Assembly: GCA_039602395.1 (NCBI GenBank)
Contig: JBCNJP010000008.1
Location: 71,263,095 to 71,327,094 of the forward strand
Reading direction: 5' to 3'
DNA: 64,000 nucleotides
Origin: Deinandra increscens subsp. villosa
Taxonomy: Eukaryota > Streptophyta > Magnoliopsida > Asterales > Asteraceae
The position numbers and the translations under genes are program-made. Below, piece by piece: positions 12,969 to 24,494 of this stretch; positions within the stretch are counted from its first letter, which is position 1, and the number at the start of each line of letters is the position of its first letter. The notes beneath the pieces are model-generated. The model made no database searches. It was not told the DNA's origin and saw only the letters and a program-made list of their open reading frames with translations.

Positions 12969-13108
12969 CATAGTAATTCCGCCTCCTGGTCGTGATAACG
13001 CCTATACGGTCGGTCATGATCATCACCAAACTAAAACACAAATATGGGTGATATCTCATAGTAATCCCGCCTCCTGGTCGTGATAACGCCTATACGGTCG
13101 GTCATGAG
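12969..13108. repeat. two 52-bp direct repeats, 88 bp apart
   Basis: The word CATAGTAATTCCGCCTCCTG begins a block at 12969-13020 that recurs with one change at 13057-13108, within the solo LTR. Confidence 0.9.
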
Positions 13109-14629
13109 AATCACTCATCAAGGACATAAAGGCTTGGGCAAAGGTAATAATATTCAACAAAAGAATATAATTATATATATGTTTTAAGTATATATAAGTT
13201 AAAACATGGGTTTTGATAAATTATTGAATGTACCGAGTTACTCGGATATCTAGAAGTTGGTGTGGACTGGAAGGGTGGCGCCTGTACACTGGGGTTTCTG
13301 GCATAGTGGCGTTGTCGCATAAATCCCAACTGGGACATGGCATACGCTTCACTGGGCGATCCCGGAGTGAGCGTTTACTTATAGGAATGCACCTCTTCAT
13401 AAGTATCACTAAAAGAATACTTTTCCCATAAGGGGAAAAACGGTTATTTAGACAAATGGATGTTAAACCAACAAGGGATTGGGTTTAGGATAAGGGGTTA
13501 GCCTTAATGACCGCTTGTAACCTCTAGGATGTCTTTCTAGGGACATCACGTTAAAGCAAGTTAGATTCACGAAGGAATAAGCCAAGTAACTACTTCGCAA
13601 CCTAAGGTGAGTTCTATGAGCCCTGTTTTATATTGCTTAAATGCTTTAAACTGTTTTGGGCTGATATACATAACGTCTTGTGTAAATACTTTCTACTGTT
13701 TATAAAGTATTGATATATGTGAAATGTTTACGATGTTACTTGCCTTTAGTGATTAAGTAATGAAAGGATTAGTGGAAAGTAGGATTACTAGGAAGATGTT
13801 TTAAATCAGATAATTAGACGTCTTTAAGAGTAGTAATCCACCAGGGAAAGTAAGATGTCCATTAACAGGGTTCTATTTAGCTAAGTAGAACATGTTAAGG
13901 ATGGTAATAAGTAAGGTCACAAGGGTTGTCAAGTATTAAGTGGGGGCTTCTGAAATAGGGAGTTTTATAGTGTTTTTCCTGAAGTGTCGGCAAAGCAGGA
14001 ATGAAAGACCACTGTCATGTGAGGATCAAACAACACTATTCCCCGAGATGGTACTTGAGACGAGAAGTGACAAAAAGATACATTAGGACAGGTTCTTAAT
14101 GTGAGGCGAAGATGATAAGGTTATAGAAGGTTATTCTATTCACGAGGTTTATAGAATGATAGGGTAGATGTAATCTACTAAGTATATGGATGATTATGTG
14201 TAAACCTATGATACTTTATGCTTAATTGTCTGTTTGCAGAAATGGTTTGATTGACCCAAATAGTATGTGTTCGAAAGGTAAAGTTTTCCAAAAACTTAGA
14301 ACTCACCAGCGTAAGCTGACTTGTTAAGTTATGTATGTCAGATGAGGCTGGACCATCGGATCGAAAAGGGAAAGCTAAGATGTGAGTAGGAACTAGGGGG
14401 CGTACACTATCAAGACAATGTCAAGCTATCAAGAGAAGACATTTTCAAAGACTGGCATAGAGATATTTTTCTTTTTTTTATTTGTCTCTCTTACTATGTA
14501 ATGCTTGGCATATGAATAAAAGTTTTTATTTCCGCTGCTTTAGTTATCTCTGTTGTACCTTGTGTTCATGAGTAAATCCGATGCGTGATCGCTCCTAGGG
14601 CCAAGTCTGGGAGTGGGCGTCACACTATC

Positions 14630-15108
14630 ACATACCATATGCCCACCTAATAAGCTACGCTTCTGCTAAGATCACCAAAATATTTGCTAGTTCTTTATAC
14701 ACCAGCACCATGTCCTTGTTTTCTTTGTTGTTAAGACCCCAAAAAGATATAAAATAGAAAATTTTATTTATTTCTGAAATGTGATTGAAAAGGAAACAAA
14801 GTAAAAGGTCAGAGTAAGAAATCTTAGCAGCAAATTAATAAATTATTACCATATGACTGCAATTTCATCCTCATTCTTCTATCTTCCTCCTCATTCTTCT
14901 TTCTTCCTCTTCAAGAGCTCCTAGAGAAATCTAAAACGAAAAACAAATAAAAACATCAAAAGATCTAACCAAAAAAATTAAAATAAATGCAAAGCCTCTT
15001 GGCTCAGATCTGTTTGGATTAGTGTATGGATCAACTCATGTCATACAAATTCTCGTTGGCTGCAAAACTATTGCCCCGCCAAGATATAGAATTCGTCCAA
15101 CCATCATA
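14630..15108. other. non-genic
   Basis: Anonymous AT-rich sequence with a pyrimidine-rich CTCATTCTTCTTTCTTCC stretch at about 14870-14915. No exon is recognised. Confidence 0.35.
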
Positions 15109-15190
15109 CAGATTTACCATCATAGCCAGAACCCATCTCACAGATTTACCATCATAGCCAAAACCCGCCTCACAGATTTACCATCATAGA
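15109..15190. repeat. 32-bp minisatellite, about 2.6 copies
   Basis: The word CAGATTTACCATCATAGCC recurs at 15109, 15141 and 15173, giving a period of exactly 32 bp with few substitutions. Confidence 0.9.
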
Positions 15191-17082
15191 CTCATAGACA
15201 GTGAACATGATAACATTTACTAAGTTTTCAAGATCTTCAATTCGAGCCAGCAAAAACCATACACATTTACCATCAGTCTGCCAACAGAAGGCATACTTAA
15301 ACAACAATGAACTTTGTTTGTCCAGAGTTTAAAGAGCAACCAAAATTTTGGGAAGGGGGAGGGGGGGGGGGGTTTCGCCCAGAGTTTAAAGAACGGAAAC
15401 AAAATTATTCAACACAAAAGCATCATAAATCAAGGTAACAACACTATACAGAAGCATCGACGGTCAAACCCAAACTAAAATAGAAACCTTGCCCGGCCTC
15501 CACCCATAGAAAACCCAAAATCAGAAAACAGATCTATAAGCAACATAAAGGGGCAACCGTACATCGGAATATAACTTTCGTCATGCAAGACTACAAAACC
15601 ATATCTGGCTCATAAGCCAGCGACGGATGCCGTAGATGGCGCCCCGCCGCCGGTAATATCATCACCGAATATTTTAACCTAGAACCGAATCACGTTTACA
15701 TCATTTAGATGAACATATAGCGTCGCTTACAACCGTATTTCATCGGTTCAAACCGGCGACAACGTCCAAGAAACACCAGTCACCGATATCTTGAATGGCC
15801 GTCAAGGCCTAAACCCTAGCCGCAACACCGGTGCCACCAAGCCGCTGTTAACAACTGCGGCGGCGACATAGACCGGCGGCGACATAGAACAACCATTAGG
15901 TTTTTACCGGCGAACGCTTAGGTTTTGCTGAGAGAGAGAGATGGAGTTAGAGAGAGAAGCTATCATGGGTTCTTCAAAGTAGGCAGGTGAACTCGTAAGC
16001 AAGCAAGGCAAGGGATAGTCAAAAAATAATAATAATAAAGCTGTCAAAGGACAGCTATTCACCTGCTCTTTGACTCTATCAATCTATTAAAATAAAAAAT
16101 CCATATATGGGTAAAAAGGAATTGATGTGTACATATGGCTTAAAAACTTGCACCTTGATTTATGCTATAACAACTTGTACAACATGTTTTAGAGTTTGTA
16201 CTCTAAGTTGCCTTATGTTAATATAGGGTAATAATAATTTTGTTTATAATTTTTATTTGAAGAAGATAATTCCTTAACAAATTAACACGAAAAAGATTTT
16301 TTCGTTCGTTATATGTTCGTTAATACATTTAATACTAACAAAAAAACATAAACAAGCATTTGTTTGATCTGTTTACAACCCTAGTTATAGTCCTTCATAG
16401 TCTAGAAAGTGTTCGTTACGTTGGTTTGTAGTAAAGATATAACTTTGCTTGTTTTTCAACGAAATTTCTTTGTTAAAGGAAATAGTAGAGGTAAGTGTTT
16501 TTTTTATCTTCTAATCCATCTCAAATATTAAACAAACTCTTAATTTTAAGATATAAACTTTCAACTTTTATCAAAGAGACATAATGTTTTACCACTGGAC
16601 TAAGCATCCAAGTGACAGAAAATGTATTTTTACTAGACAATTATATTATTCTTAAACATGATCGACTATTTATTACACGTTTAATCTCACAGTCCCCTCT
16701 TCAAAAGTCTCCCACCCAACATCACCTTTAATCTTACAGTGTCATGACGATGGATGCCATCTCTCTTGCCCATCGAACAGCCACCAACGCCAACTACGGA
16801 CACTGACACTCGCCCGAACTTGGCCACTATTCCCTGCCTAAAACCACATCCATCAAAACATTTGTTCATACCATCACCTTCTTTTCTCTTACGGCTCGAT
16901 GTTATGAAATCCATAATTAATCTTTCTCTCTCTTGATTTTGGAAAACCCTGAAGATTTGAATGTAGTTATGTGCTAAGGTGAAGATGAGATAGTAATGGC
17001 ATTAGCACCGACGATTTCCTAGTTGATTCATCTGCAATACCAGCGAGCGAGTTCAGTATCCCCAATCTTCAGACGTGTGACT
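15191..17082. other. non-genic; GC-richer island at 15600-15960
   Basis: No gene is recognised. A poly-G run lies at 15360-15372. At 15600-15960 the sequence is GC-richer, with CGGCGGCGACATAG repeats followed by a GAGAGAGAGAGATGGAG tract, like the 5' untranslated region of a minus-strand gene or a captured fragment. I found no coding frame to support that. Confidence 0.35.
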
Positions 17083-17309
17083 ATTTTGGTAAATCTAGAT
17101 TTACTTAAGGCCAAAGAGTAATAAATAATAATGATGAAAACTAAAACAAACCATATTAACTATTCCTAGTCGAAGAACATCGACGATTTCCTAGTCGAAG
17201 AACATCGATGTTTAGTTTCATTAGACCATTTTGGTAAATCTAGATTTACTTAAGGCCAAAGAGTAATAAATAATAATGATGAAAACTAAAACAAACCATA
17301 TTAACTATT
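17083..17309. repeat. 82-bp perfect direct duplication
   Basis: The segment 17083-17164 is repeated exactly at 17228-17309, offset by 145 bp. The spacer contains a second small duplication (CCTAGTCGAAGAACATCGA, twice). The right copy ends about 300 bp upstream of the DnaJ-type gene's start codon. Confidence 0.95.
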
Positions 17310-17606
17310 ATGTCGATATTTGAGTGGTTAAATAAAAACAAAACAAGAGGATGAGAAAGATGAAGAAGCAAAACAACCACTTGCGTCCATAACAATCCTT
17401 CCTTCATATCTCCCCCTCCCCCTTGCCTTGCTATAATCCAAACCAAATTCACACGCTTCTACGTGTACAATTCCACCACCACTTCAATTGCCTCCGATAT
17501 TTATATTCCCAAAAATCCCAAACCCAAATAACCCTCCTCAAACACCATCAATCTCTCACCTTTTCTCCAAAAAGTAAACAAATCTCTCCTCTCTTCGATT
17601 TCCGAT

Positions 17607-17906
17607 ATGGGTCCGATTGTGTTGACTCAGATTGCCACCGGCCTGAGCGTCTTGGCCGGAGCGGCTCTGTTGAAATCGGCGATGGATCAGAACCCCATGA
17701 TGGGTTCGGGTCAAGGCCCAAGGTGTGCAAGTTGCAACGGGACCGGTCGAGTTAGCTGTTTCTGTAATCGATGGTCGGACGGTGACACCGGCTGCCGGAC
17801 CTGCGCTGGAACCGGTCGGACCATGTGTAATAGCTGTGGCGGGTCTGGTACCGGTCGCCCTCTTCCGGTTCGGATCTCCGCTCGTCCCCCAAACCAGCCA
17901 TATTAA
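17607..17906 (+). CDS. small DnaJ-type cysteine-rich (zinc-finger) protein
   Basis: A 99-aa intronless protein. Residues 4-22 are hydrophobic (IVLTQIATGLSVLAGAALL) and could be a membrane anchor or part of a targeting signal. Then come the DnaJ central-domain motifs CASCNGTG (residues 40-47), a CFC pair (51-53), CRTCAGTG (63-70) and CNSCGGSG (74-81), followed by a short proline-rich tail. Four paired cysteine motifs of the CxxCxGxG type normally bind two zinc ions and act in protein folding or thiol exchange. There is no J-domain, so this is a stand-alone cysteine-rich protein like several plant plastid or membrane factors of the DnaJ/Hsp40 cysteine-rich superfamily; I cannot name the exact member. 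The ATG at 17607 is the first in frame that gives the family-like start. GC content is higher than in its flanks. Confidence 0.88.
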   Translation: MGPIVLTQIATGLSVLAGAALLKSAMDQNPMMGSGQGPRCASCNGTGRVSCFCNRWSDGDTGCRTCAGTGRTMCNSCGGSGTGRPLPVRISARPPNQPY

Positions 17907-18348
17907 CCCGGTAACTCCATCATATTGGGTTTACTGTCGGTAATTGTAATTTGTTGAGTAAATTTTCAGAATTCAGATGTATAAATATACCTGCCTGTCT
18001 CTCTGTCTGTATTGATGATGATTATTATTCAATTGCTCTCTAATTACTACTACTACTACTTCATGTATTTATAAGTTAATTATACATCTGAGTTATACAG
18101 AAGAAATAGAAACATAATCTTTTACTACTTCATTCATTTTGTACTACTTTCTTGGTTGAGTATTCAGGCATAAATAATCTAACTTTACTTACTCAGTCAG
18201 ATTTCATGTGCCAATGAAGAACAACAAATAGGCACATATGAACACGTTTTAAGAAACACATTTTGAGGAAATTCAAAATTGTGCTTGCTTGCTTCACATG
18301 AAATCTGACTGAGTTGCATAAATAAAGGTTCTATTGAGGATAAACTAA
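17907..18348. other. 3' flank of the DnaJ-type gene
   Basis: Likely 3' untranslated region up to about 18060 (T-rich, ATAAATATA-type signals), then anonymous AT-rich sequence. No other gene is seen. Confidence 0.4.
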
Positions 18349-18683
18349 GACCCCGTTTGTTTTTTTTAAGAGATTTATATATGAATCTGAATGTTAAGAG
18401 TTGGTTCAAATGTCAGAAAACTGAATCATTAAGAGGTGGAGGCCAGAGGCGGATAACTAGTCGCTGGAGACGGAGCTCTAGTCGCCGTAGAACGAATGGC
18501 TCTGTTTTAGGGTTAAAAGGTTCTAAGATGTTTTAAAAGGTCTTGATGGTTAAGACACTATTAAGATGTAGAACCTCTTAATAACTGGAAAAAAAAAACA
18601 AAAAACGGCTCTACATTTGAATACGTTTGACCGAATCAAATGTAACCTCTATTGTGAGGTTTTTTCAAAAAACTAACATGGCC
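18349..18683. mobile_element. hAT-like MITE (degraded)
   Basis: Starts AGACCCCGTTTGTTTTTT and ends AAAAAACTAACATGGCCT, which are imperfect inverted termini. Flanks TAAACTA and TAAACCTC are only a weak match for a TSD. The body has no coding potential. Confidence 0.45.
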
Positions 18684-20486
18684 TAAACCTCAAAGTAAAC
18701 TTCTTCTGAGATTCAGTAGTAGATTATTCATACTTTCTTTATTTGAGCATGACATGGGACTTTCAAATGTAATCTACATGCTTTGTGTTTTTGAACTTCT
18801 TTCTCTGTTTCACAATATGTTCTCTATCAAGTATAATTTTATATAAGTCCAACAATTGACCCAAAGAAAATAGGTTATATTCACCAAGTGTATATTCAAC
18901 AGTACTCACCAAGGACTTGCTTTATTAGGAGTGATCTGATCGGGTCTCCATAACGGATCTAGGGGTTTGTATTGTGCATAGACTTGAATAGTTAGAACAA
19001 ACAAGATAAGCAATGATATTATGAATCTTAAGAAGCATAGATGCTAGTTAAGGGAGGAAAAAAGAGAGGAACTTGACTTACTTTTCAGAAGGAAGGGAGG
19101 GAAAGAAACTATTTATAATGTTTGTTATTGGATTCTAGAACGTACAGTTTTAATAAGCACTACCAAACATCCTCGTAAAGGGTATTTTGGATTATAAATC
19201 CTTGTTTATAGATTCATAACTTGGTATGTTTTGACATAACGGTTTGCCACATGTAGACGGACGGTAATCCAAGTTGTTAGATGGTAACTAGGTGCTGTTT
19301 GTTTTTTAAGAGGTAAAATGTTTGTAGTCTGCGGACCACATCTGCAGACATCTCTAGAAGAAGAGGTGGACTAAACCTCTATAGTCTGTAAGAAGAAGAG
19401 TGTTTGTTTTTTAACTTCTGCAAACTGTTAAAATAAACTGAAATTTAAATAAACCATTTTTATAACTAGTAAAATGTCAGCAGTCTGCGGACCACAACTG
19501 TATGTTTGTCTTCACACTGCTTTATGTTCTCTGTTACGCGGGTTCTCTGTGTTGTATACTCCCCTTGAGAGAAAGGTTCAATCACTTTTGCTTTAGCTTT
19601 TTTAGCATTTGTTTAAACTTTCATTCTATAATGTAATCACAAGTCTTGTACACATGTCCACCCTTGTAACTAACCATTTAACAACCTGAGCTGAGCTCAA
19701 ATCTAGTATGGCTCAGTCAGCTCAACAGCTTCAGGAACTACAAACAAACATGAGTCGGCTAATTGGTTTTCACAGACCACAGTCTGAGGTGCTACAACTG
19801 AGCCTACAAGGCTGGAAACCATAATGGCTTAGGCTTAGCAGCTCAGCAAGCTTAAGTAAAGTAAGCCCCCAGCCTATACAAATTCTGGTTTAATTTTATA
19901 CAAGCTTGTATGAGCCCATGAGAGTAGAGCCAAGTCCTATGTTGTAATATGAGACAGGAATCTTTCCCATGAACTCAAGTATTGTATAGAGTTTAAAACA
20001 AGTCGAAGTCGTGATTTCTTGAGTCAAACAAGTCGATCTAGAGTTTAAACTAAGTCGGGCTCGGGCTAGTTTACAAACCTTAAGTACAATTATATGACCT
20101 TTACCTTTAGGATTTAGTGGTCTAAATCTTACTTTTCATAAACTCCTTGTTTACAAATATTTCTGTTTAGTTTCAACCACCCATATACAAAAAGTAAAAA
20201 AACCCTTAAAAATACTTCTTCTCACATGACTTTCATAAGTTAACATTTTCTCTTATAAAACTAAAAATAAGAAGAGAGAAAAAGATTGTCACAAGTTGAT
20301 CATGTCTCTTTTCTTCACATGACAAGTGATCATTACAAAGAAAAGTCAAAACAAAAAAAATACAAGGTCAACGTACCAATGGCTTGACTAGATCTTGTCG
20401 ACATTTTATTATATGTCCTACATATTTACATCAATTCAATTCAATTGTTGCTGCAATGAGAATCGGGGAAGCAAGATACTAGCCTT
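18684..20486. other. non-genic repeat debris
   Basis: No gene is seen. A MITE-like fragment at about 19290-19500 starts GGTGCTGTTTGTTTTTTAAG and carries GTCTGCGGACCACA twice (about 19327 and 19479). At about 19690-20080 there are scattered GCTCAG/AAGTCG words like a very degraded element. The remainder is anonymous. Confidence 0.35.
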
Positions 20487-20495
20487 TAGGAGAAA

Positions 20496-21470
20496 ATGCT
20501 TGTTACCGGCACTGAGACTCCATATCTACTTCTCTATGTAGATGATATTATCTTCACGACCTCTTCGGACACTCTTAGATCGATTTATGGCCCGTCTGTC
20601 CTTAGAGTTCGCCATGAAAGATCTTGGCCCGTTGTCGTATTTTCTGGGTATTGTAGTTCGACGGGATCCCAATGGTTTATTTCTCTCTTAGCAGTCTTAT
20701 GCCTCTGACATTATTGCTCGGGCCAAAATGGCCGATTGCAACCCGGTGCTTATTCCTGTAGATGCATCCGGGAAACTTGCAGTGTGTACAGTTTGGCCGG
20801 GGCCCTTCAATACTTGACTTTCACGAGGCCAGACATCTCTTATGTCGTCCTGCAAGTCTGCATGTACATGCATGCTCCTCGGGCATCACATTTTCTTGCC
20901 CTCAAGCACATCATTCGTTACCTTAAGGATACTCTTGACATGGGACTCTACATGCACCGTCGTCATTCTCCTTCTAGTCTTATAGCTTACACCGATGCCG
21001 ATTGGGCTGGTTTTCCGGACACTTGTCGCTCAACATCGGGATATTGTGTTTATTTTGGAGACAACCTTATCTCTTGGTCGTCTAAACGGCAGGCTACGGT
21101 TCCTCGCTTTATTGTGGAGGCCGAATATAGGTGCATCGCACACGTAGTTGCAGAGACATGTTGGATTCTTAACCTCCTCCTTGAGCTAGGCCATTATCCG
21201 AGGCGCACTTCTATAGTTTACTGCGATAATGTTAGTGTAATCTACATGTCAGGGAACCATATAAAACATCAGCGGACATAACATATTGAAATTGATATTC
21301 ACTTTGTTACTGATTAGATGAAAAAGGGGCTCATTCGTGTTATACATGTTCCGTCACACTTTCAATTTGCTAATATCTTAATCAAATGCCTCCCGTGAGC
21401 TCTTTTTCTCGATTTTCGGTCCAGCCTAAGCATTCGTAAACCTCCATCTTAGACTGAGGGGTATATTATA
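20496..21470 (+). pseudogene. decayed Ty1/copia RT-RNase H fragment
   Basis: Reverse-transcriptase motif LLLYVDDIIFTTSS is followed, after frame changes, by MKDLGPLSYFLGIVV, then LTFTRPDISYVV, YTDADWAGFPDTCRSTSGYC and the RNase H end with YCDNVSVIYMSGN. At least two frameshifts and several stops break the frame, and gag, protease, integrase and most of the RT are missing. A purine-rich AGACTGAGGGG at about 21452 resembles the polypurine tract of this copia group; sequence to about 21600 may be the start of a 3' LTR. The motifs resemble the Ale/Retrofit group. Confidence 0.85.
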
Positions 21471-21821
21471 CTAGATAATTTATTGTATACGATTGTATAG
21501 TATAAGGGTATACATCATAACTTTTGTAACTATATATATTCACGTAAATGGAAGGAGACCGCGATTTTGAATCCTATCAAAAACCTACGCAAGAAGATAT
21601 ATTGACCTTATAGCCTTATTTTAGTCTAGTTTATGTTGTGTATAGTATGTTGCTTGTGAGACGAAACGAGATAAATGTGAGATTTTATTTTTGTTTATAT
21701 ATATATTGTGAACACGGATTTACAACCAGAACCACATCATCTTGTTTTATTTGTGGTGCCCTACAATTTGGACTATGTTTCTTGGACGCCATCGATGGGC
21801 CTAAAAAAGACTAATTTTACA

Positions 21822-22488
21822 TAGAGGTGCAAATCCCAAACCGGTTTGGGCTCTTAAACCGGTTCTCAAACCGGTTCTCAAACCGGTCAAAACCGGTTTT
21901 GACCAACCCGGTTCCCAAACCGGTCAAACCGAACCGGTTTCTATCGGTTAGGGGTTTTTGTGAAGAAACCGGTTTCTTCACATCACTTTTAAGTAACTTT
22001 TCTAGCCGTTTCTACTCGATTTGAGCCTAAAAATTGTTATATATACCCCCTTTATGTGTTATAAACATTACCCCACTTCTCAAAATTTAAAAAAACTCTT
22101 AAATTTACAATAATGTTTAAATACCGGTTAAAATAATTTGTATTTTCTTTCAAATTAGGTACTTTTGCAATCGTTTAGGTGTGAACTTATTCTCTTTTGT
22201 AATATTTTATGTTTTTTTTCAATAAAAAGTATGTTTTCTTAGTTTTTATAAAGTTTAAAAAATATATATATTATATATATACAAAACCGGTTCAAACCGG
22301 TTTGAGATCCCAAACCGGTTTGGTTTGAAACCGAAACCGGTTTCATCGGTTTCCAGTATTCGTGCTTCAAACCGGTTTGAGAACCGAACCGGTTTGGCCT
22401 CAAACCAGTTTTGACCAAAACCGATTTTGGTCAAAACCGGTTTGAGAACCGAACCGATTTGAGTTTCAAACCGGTTTTTGCACCTTTT
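21822..22488 (+). mobile_element. hAT-type MITE with AACCGGTT arrays, copy 1
   Basis: A 667-bp element starts TAGAGGTGCAAATCCCAAAC and ends ...ACCGGTTTTTGCACCTTT. It is flanked by ATTTTACA (21814-21821) and TTTTTACA (22489-22496), an 8-bp TSD with one mismatch as in the hAT superfamily. Both ends hold many AAACCGGTTT palindromes; the middle is AT-rich and noncoding. The 65-aa open frame at its left end is only the palindrome array read through. Confidence 0.8.
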
Positions 22489-22496
22489 TTTTTACA

Positions 22497-23260
22497 TGTT
22501 GAATTCGACAACTTATTTTCACCTATGATTCAAACAACCTTGTTTTTTTCCCTTTTTCTTTTTATATTCACTTAATTGACACTCAAGTACACCAAATTAT
22601 ATAATTTGATTTAACTTTCTCTAATTTGTCAGGTTTAAAAAGGCAAATCCACACACCAGAGTGTCCACTATGATACTTGAACCTTCAACTTCAAAAGAAG
22701 AAACGCCCTATTTATTATCATACACCCGAATACCATTAGCCTAGAATTATCGAGTATGACACCCTTGGTTTCTAATGAATAGCTATGTAATGTCGTAAAC
22801 TTTCCAGGCCTAGTGTGACACCCTTGGTTGCTTAAAGATCGGTCATTCGGTTCGTTTATGATAAGGTTTATTGGTTTTATCATGCCTTAAACTTTAAACA
22901 TTGGAGCGATTACAACCTCGACCAGTGTTATCCAGTAAACACACCACTGGAAGATCTTTCTTGATAATTGTGGCTCTCCCTGATGAGGAGGAAAATAGAA
23001 GTAAGCGGTAAATTTAAGTGTTCTTTACAATTGAGTAGATAAGAGTCTTCAAACATACATTTGGTCCGTGATATGAAGCTATAGTTACAAGTTACAATTT
23101 AAAACATCATGTTGAGAGCTAAAAGGGGTTGTAGTATTTAGTTAGTTTAATTCGGGTGGTTTCTATAAATAGAGAGCTCTTCTAACCCTAATACATAACC
23201 ATTCTCGATACATTTGGTGAATTATTTAACAGGTTTGGGAAGAAACAATTTATGTTTTGA
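22497..23260. other. non-genic spacer between repeats
   Basis: No gene or clear element is recognised. Confidence 0.4.
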
Positions 23261-23954
23261 TAGGGGTGTAAACGAGCCGAGCTGAGCCCGAGCTCGTCTA
23301 GGCTCGAGCTCGGCTCGTTTAAACCTAACAGAGCTCGAGTTCGAGCTTGACTCGATTCGAGCTTTATTTCTGAAGCTCGAGCTCGGCTCGTGAAGAATTA
23401 TTTAAGCTCGAGCTGGGCTCGGGCTCGGCTCGTTTATCATTAATGATTATTTTTTTATGTATTTTTATAATTAATTTTGTATATATTTAGAATTATACTT
23501 TTTTATATAGAAAATAATGCATATTATTTACTTATGTTATCATAATTTTATATATAATAATAGTTACTTTAAATATATTTAAAAAATTAAATAAAAATTA
23601 TATAAATAAAAGCTCGTTTAGGCTCGCGAGCCGGCTCGAGCTCGATATGTAAAGCTCGGGCTCGAGATCGGCTCGTTTCAAGCTTTTTATCGAGTCGATT
23701 TCGAGTAACTCACGAGCGGCTCGGCCACCCCTAGAGGTGCAAAAACCGGTTTGAAACCCAAACCGGTTCGGTTCTCAAACCGGTTTTGACCAAAATCGGT
23801 TTTGGTCAAAATCGGTTTTGGTCAAAACCGGTTTGAGGCCAAACCGGTTCGGTTCTCAAACCGGTTTGAAGCACGAATACTGGAAACCGATGAAACCGGT
23901 TTCGGTTTCAAACCGAACCGGTTTGGGATCTCAAACCGGTTTGAACCGGTTTTG

Positions 23955-23985
<31 letters not shown>

Positions 23986-24494
23986 TAACTTTATAAAAAC
24001 TAAAAAAACATACTTTTTATTGAAAAAAAACATAAAACATTACAAAAGAGAATAAGTTCACACCTAAACGATTGCAAAATTACCTAATTTGAAAGAAAAT
24101 ACAAATTATTTTAACCGGTATTTAAGCATTATTGTAAATTTAAGAGTTTTTTTAGAGATTGGGAAGTGGGGTAATGTTTATAACACATAAAGGGGGTATA
24201 TATACCAATTTTTAGGCTCAAATCGATTAGAAACGGCTAGAAAAGTTGCTTAAAAGTGATGTGAAGAAACCGGTTTTAAACCGGTTTGGGCCAAACCGGT
24301 TTCAAACCGGTTTGGGCCAAACCGGTTTGAAAACCGGTTTCTTCACAAAACCCCCTAACCGATAGAAACTGGTTCGGTTTGACCGGTTTAGGAACCGGGT
24401 TGGTCAAAACCGGTTTTGACCGGTTTGAGAACCGGTTTAAAAACCGGTTTGAGAGCCCAAACCGGTTTGGGATTTGCACCTCTAGCCACCCCTA
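23261..24494. mobile_element. hAT-like MITE rich in GAGCTCG, interrupted
   Basis: Starts TAGGGGTGTAAACGAGCCGAG and ends GCCACCCCTA, with many AGCTCG/CGAGCT words near both ends around an AT-rich core. The second AACCGGTT element (23732-24484) is inserted 10 bp from its right end, duplicating GCCACCCC. Its own TSD is not evident. Confidence 0.7.
23732..24484 (-). mobile_element. hAT-type MITE with AACCGGTT arrays, copy 2 (inverted)
   Basis: A 753-bp element with termini TAGAGGTGCAAA...TTTGCACCTCTA and a perfect 8-bp TSD, GCCACCCC (23724-23731 and 24485-24492). It is the reverse complement of the copy at 21822-22488 over nearly its whole length, including the core word CACATAAAGGGGGTATATATA. 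The palindrome arrays at both ends differ in copy number from copy 1. Confidence 0.88.

Larger units (their letters stand above)
12215..14624. mobile_element. probable solo LTR, 2.4 kb
   Basis: A 2410-bp segment begins TGTAACACCCCAAAATC and ends GGGCGTCACA (TG...CA), with a perfect 5-bp duplication CTATC at 12210-12214 and 14625-14629. The 3' part has an AATAAAAGTTTTTATTTCCG block typical of LTR polyadenylation regions. It encodes no gag or pol, so I read it as a solo LTR, probably of a Ty3/gypsy element given its length, although a non-autonomous element without coding capacity is possible. The plus-strand orientation is suggested by the polyadenylation block. Short open frames inside it (for example 13221-13431) are not genes. 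Confidence 0.75.

Noticed and set aside
15600..15960. GC-rich island that might be a 5' exon on the minus strand
   Set aside because: Stops in all frames beyond short runs and no conserved motif; left as unassigned.
16687..16936. Overlapping 75- and 60-codon frames
   Set aside because: Low-complexity, no homology, and no splice or promoter context.
23261..24494. Whole 21.8-24.5 kb block as one large foldback transposon
   Set aside because: Each AACCGGTT copy has its own 8-bp duplication (ATTTTACA and GCCACCCC), so they are separate insertions, not two arms of one element.
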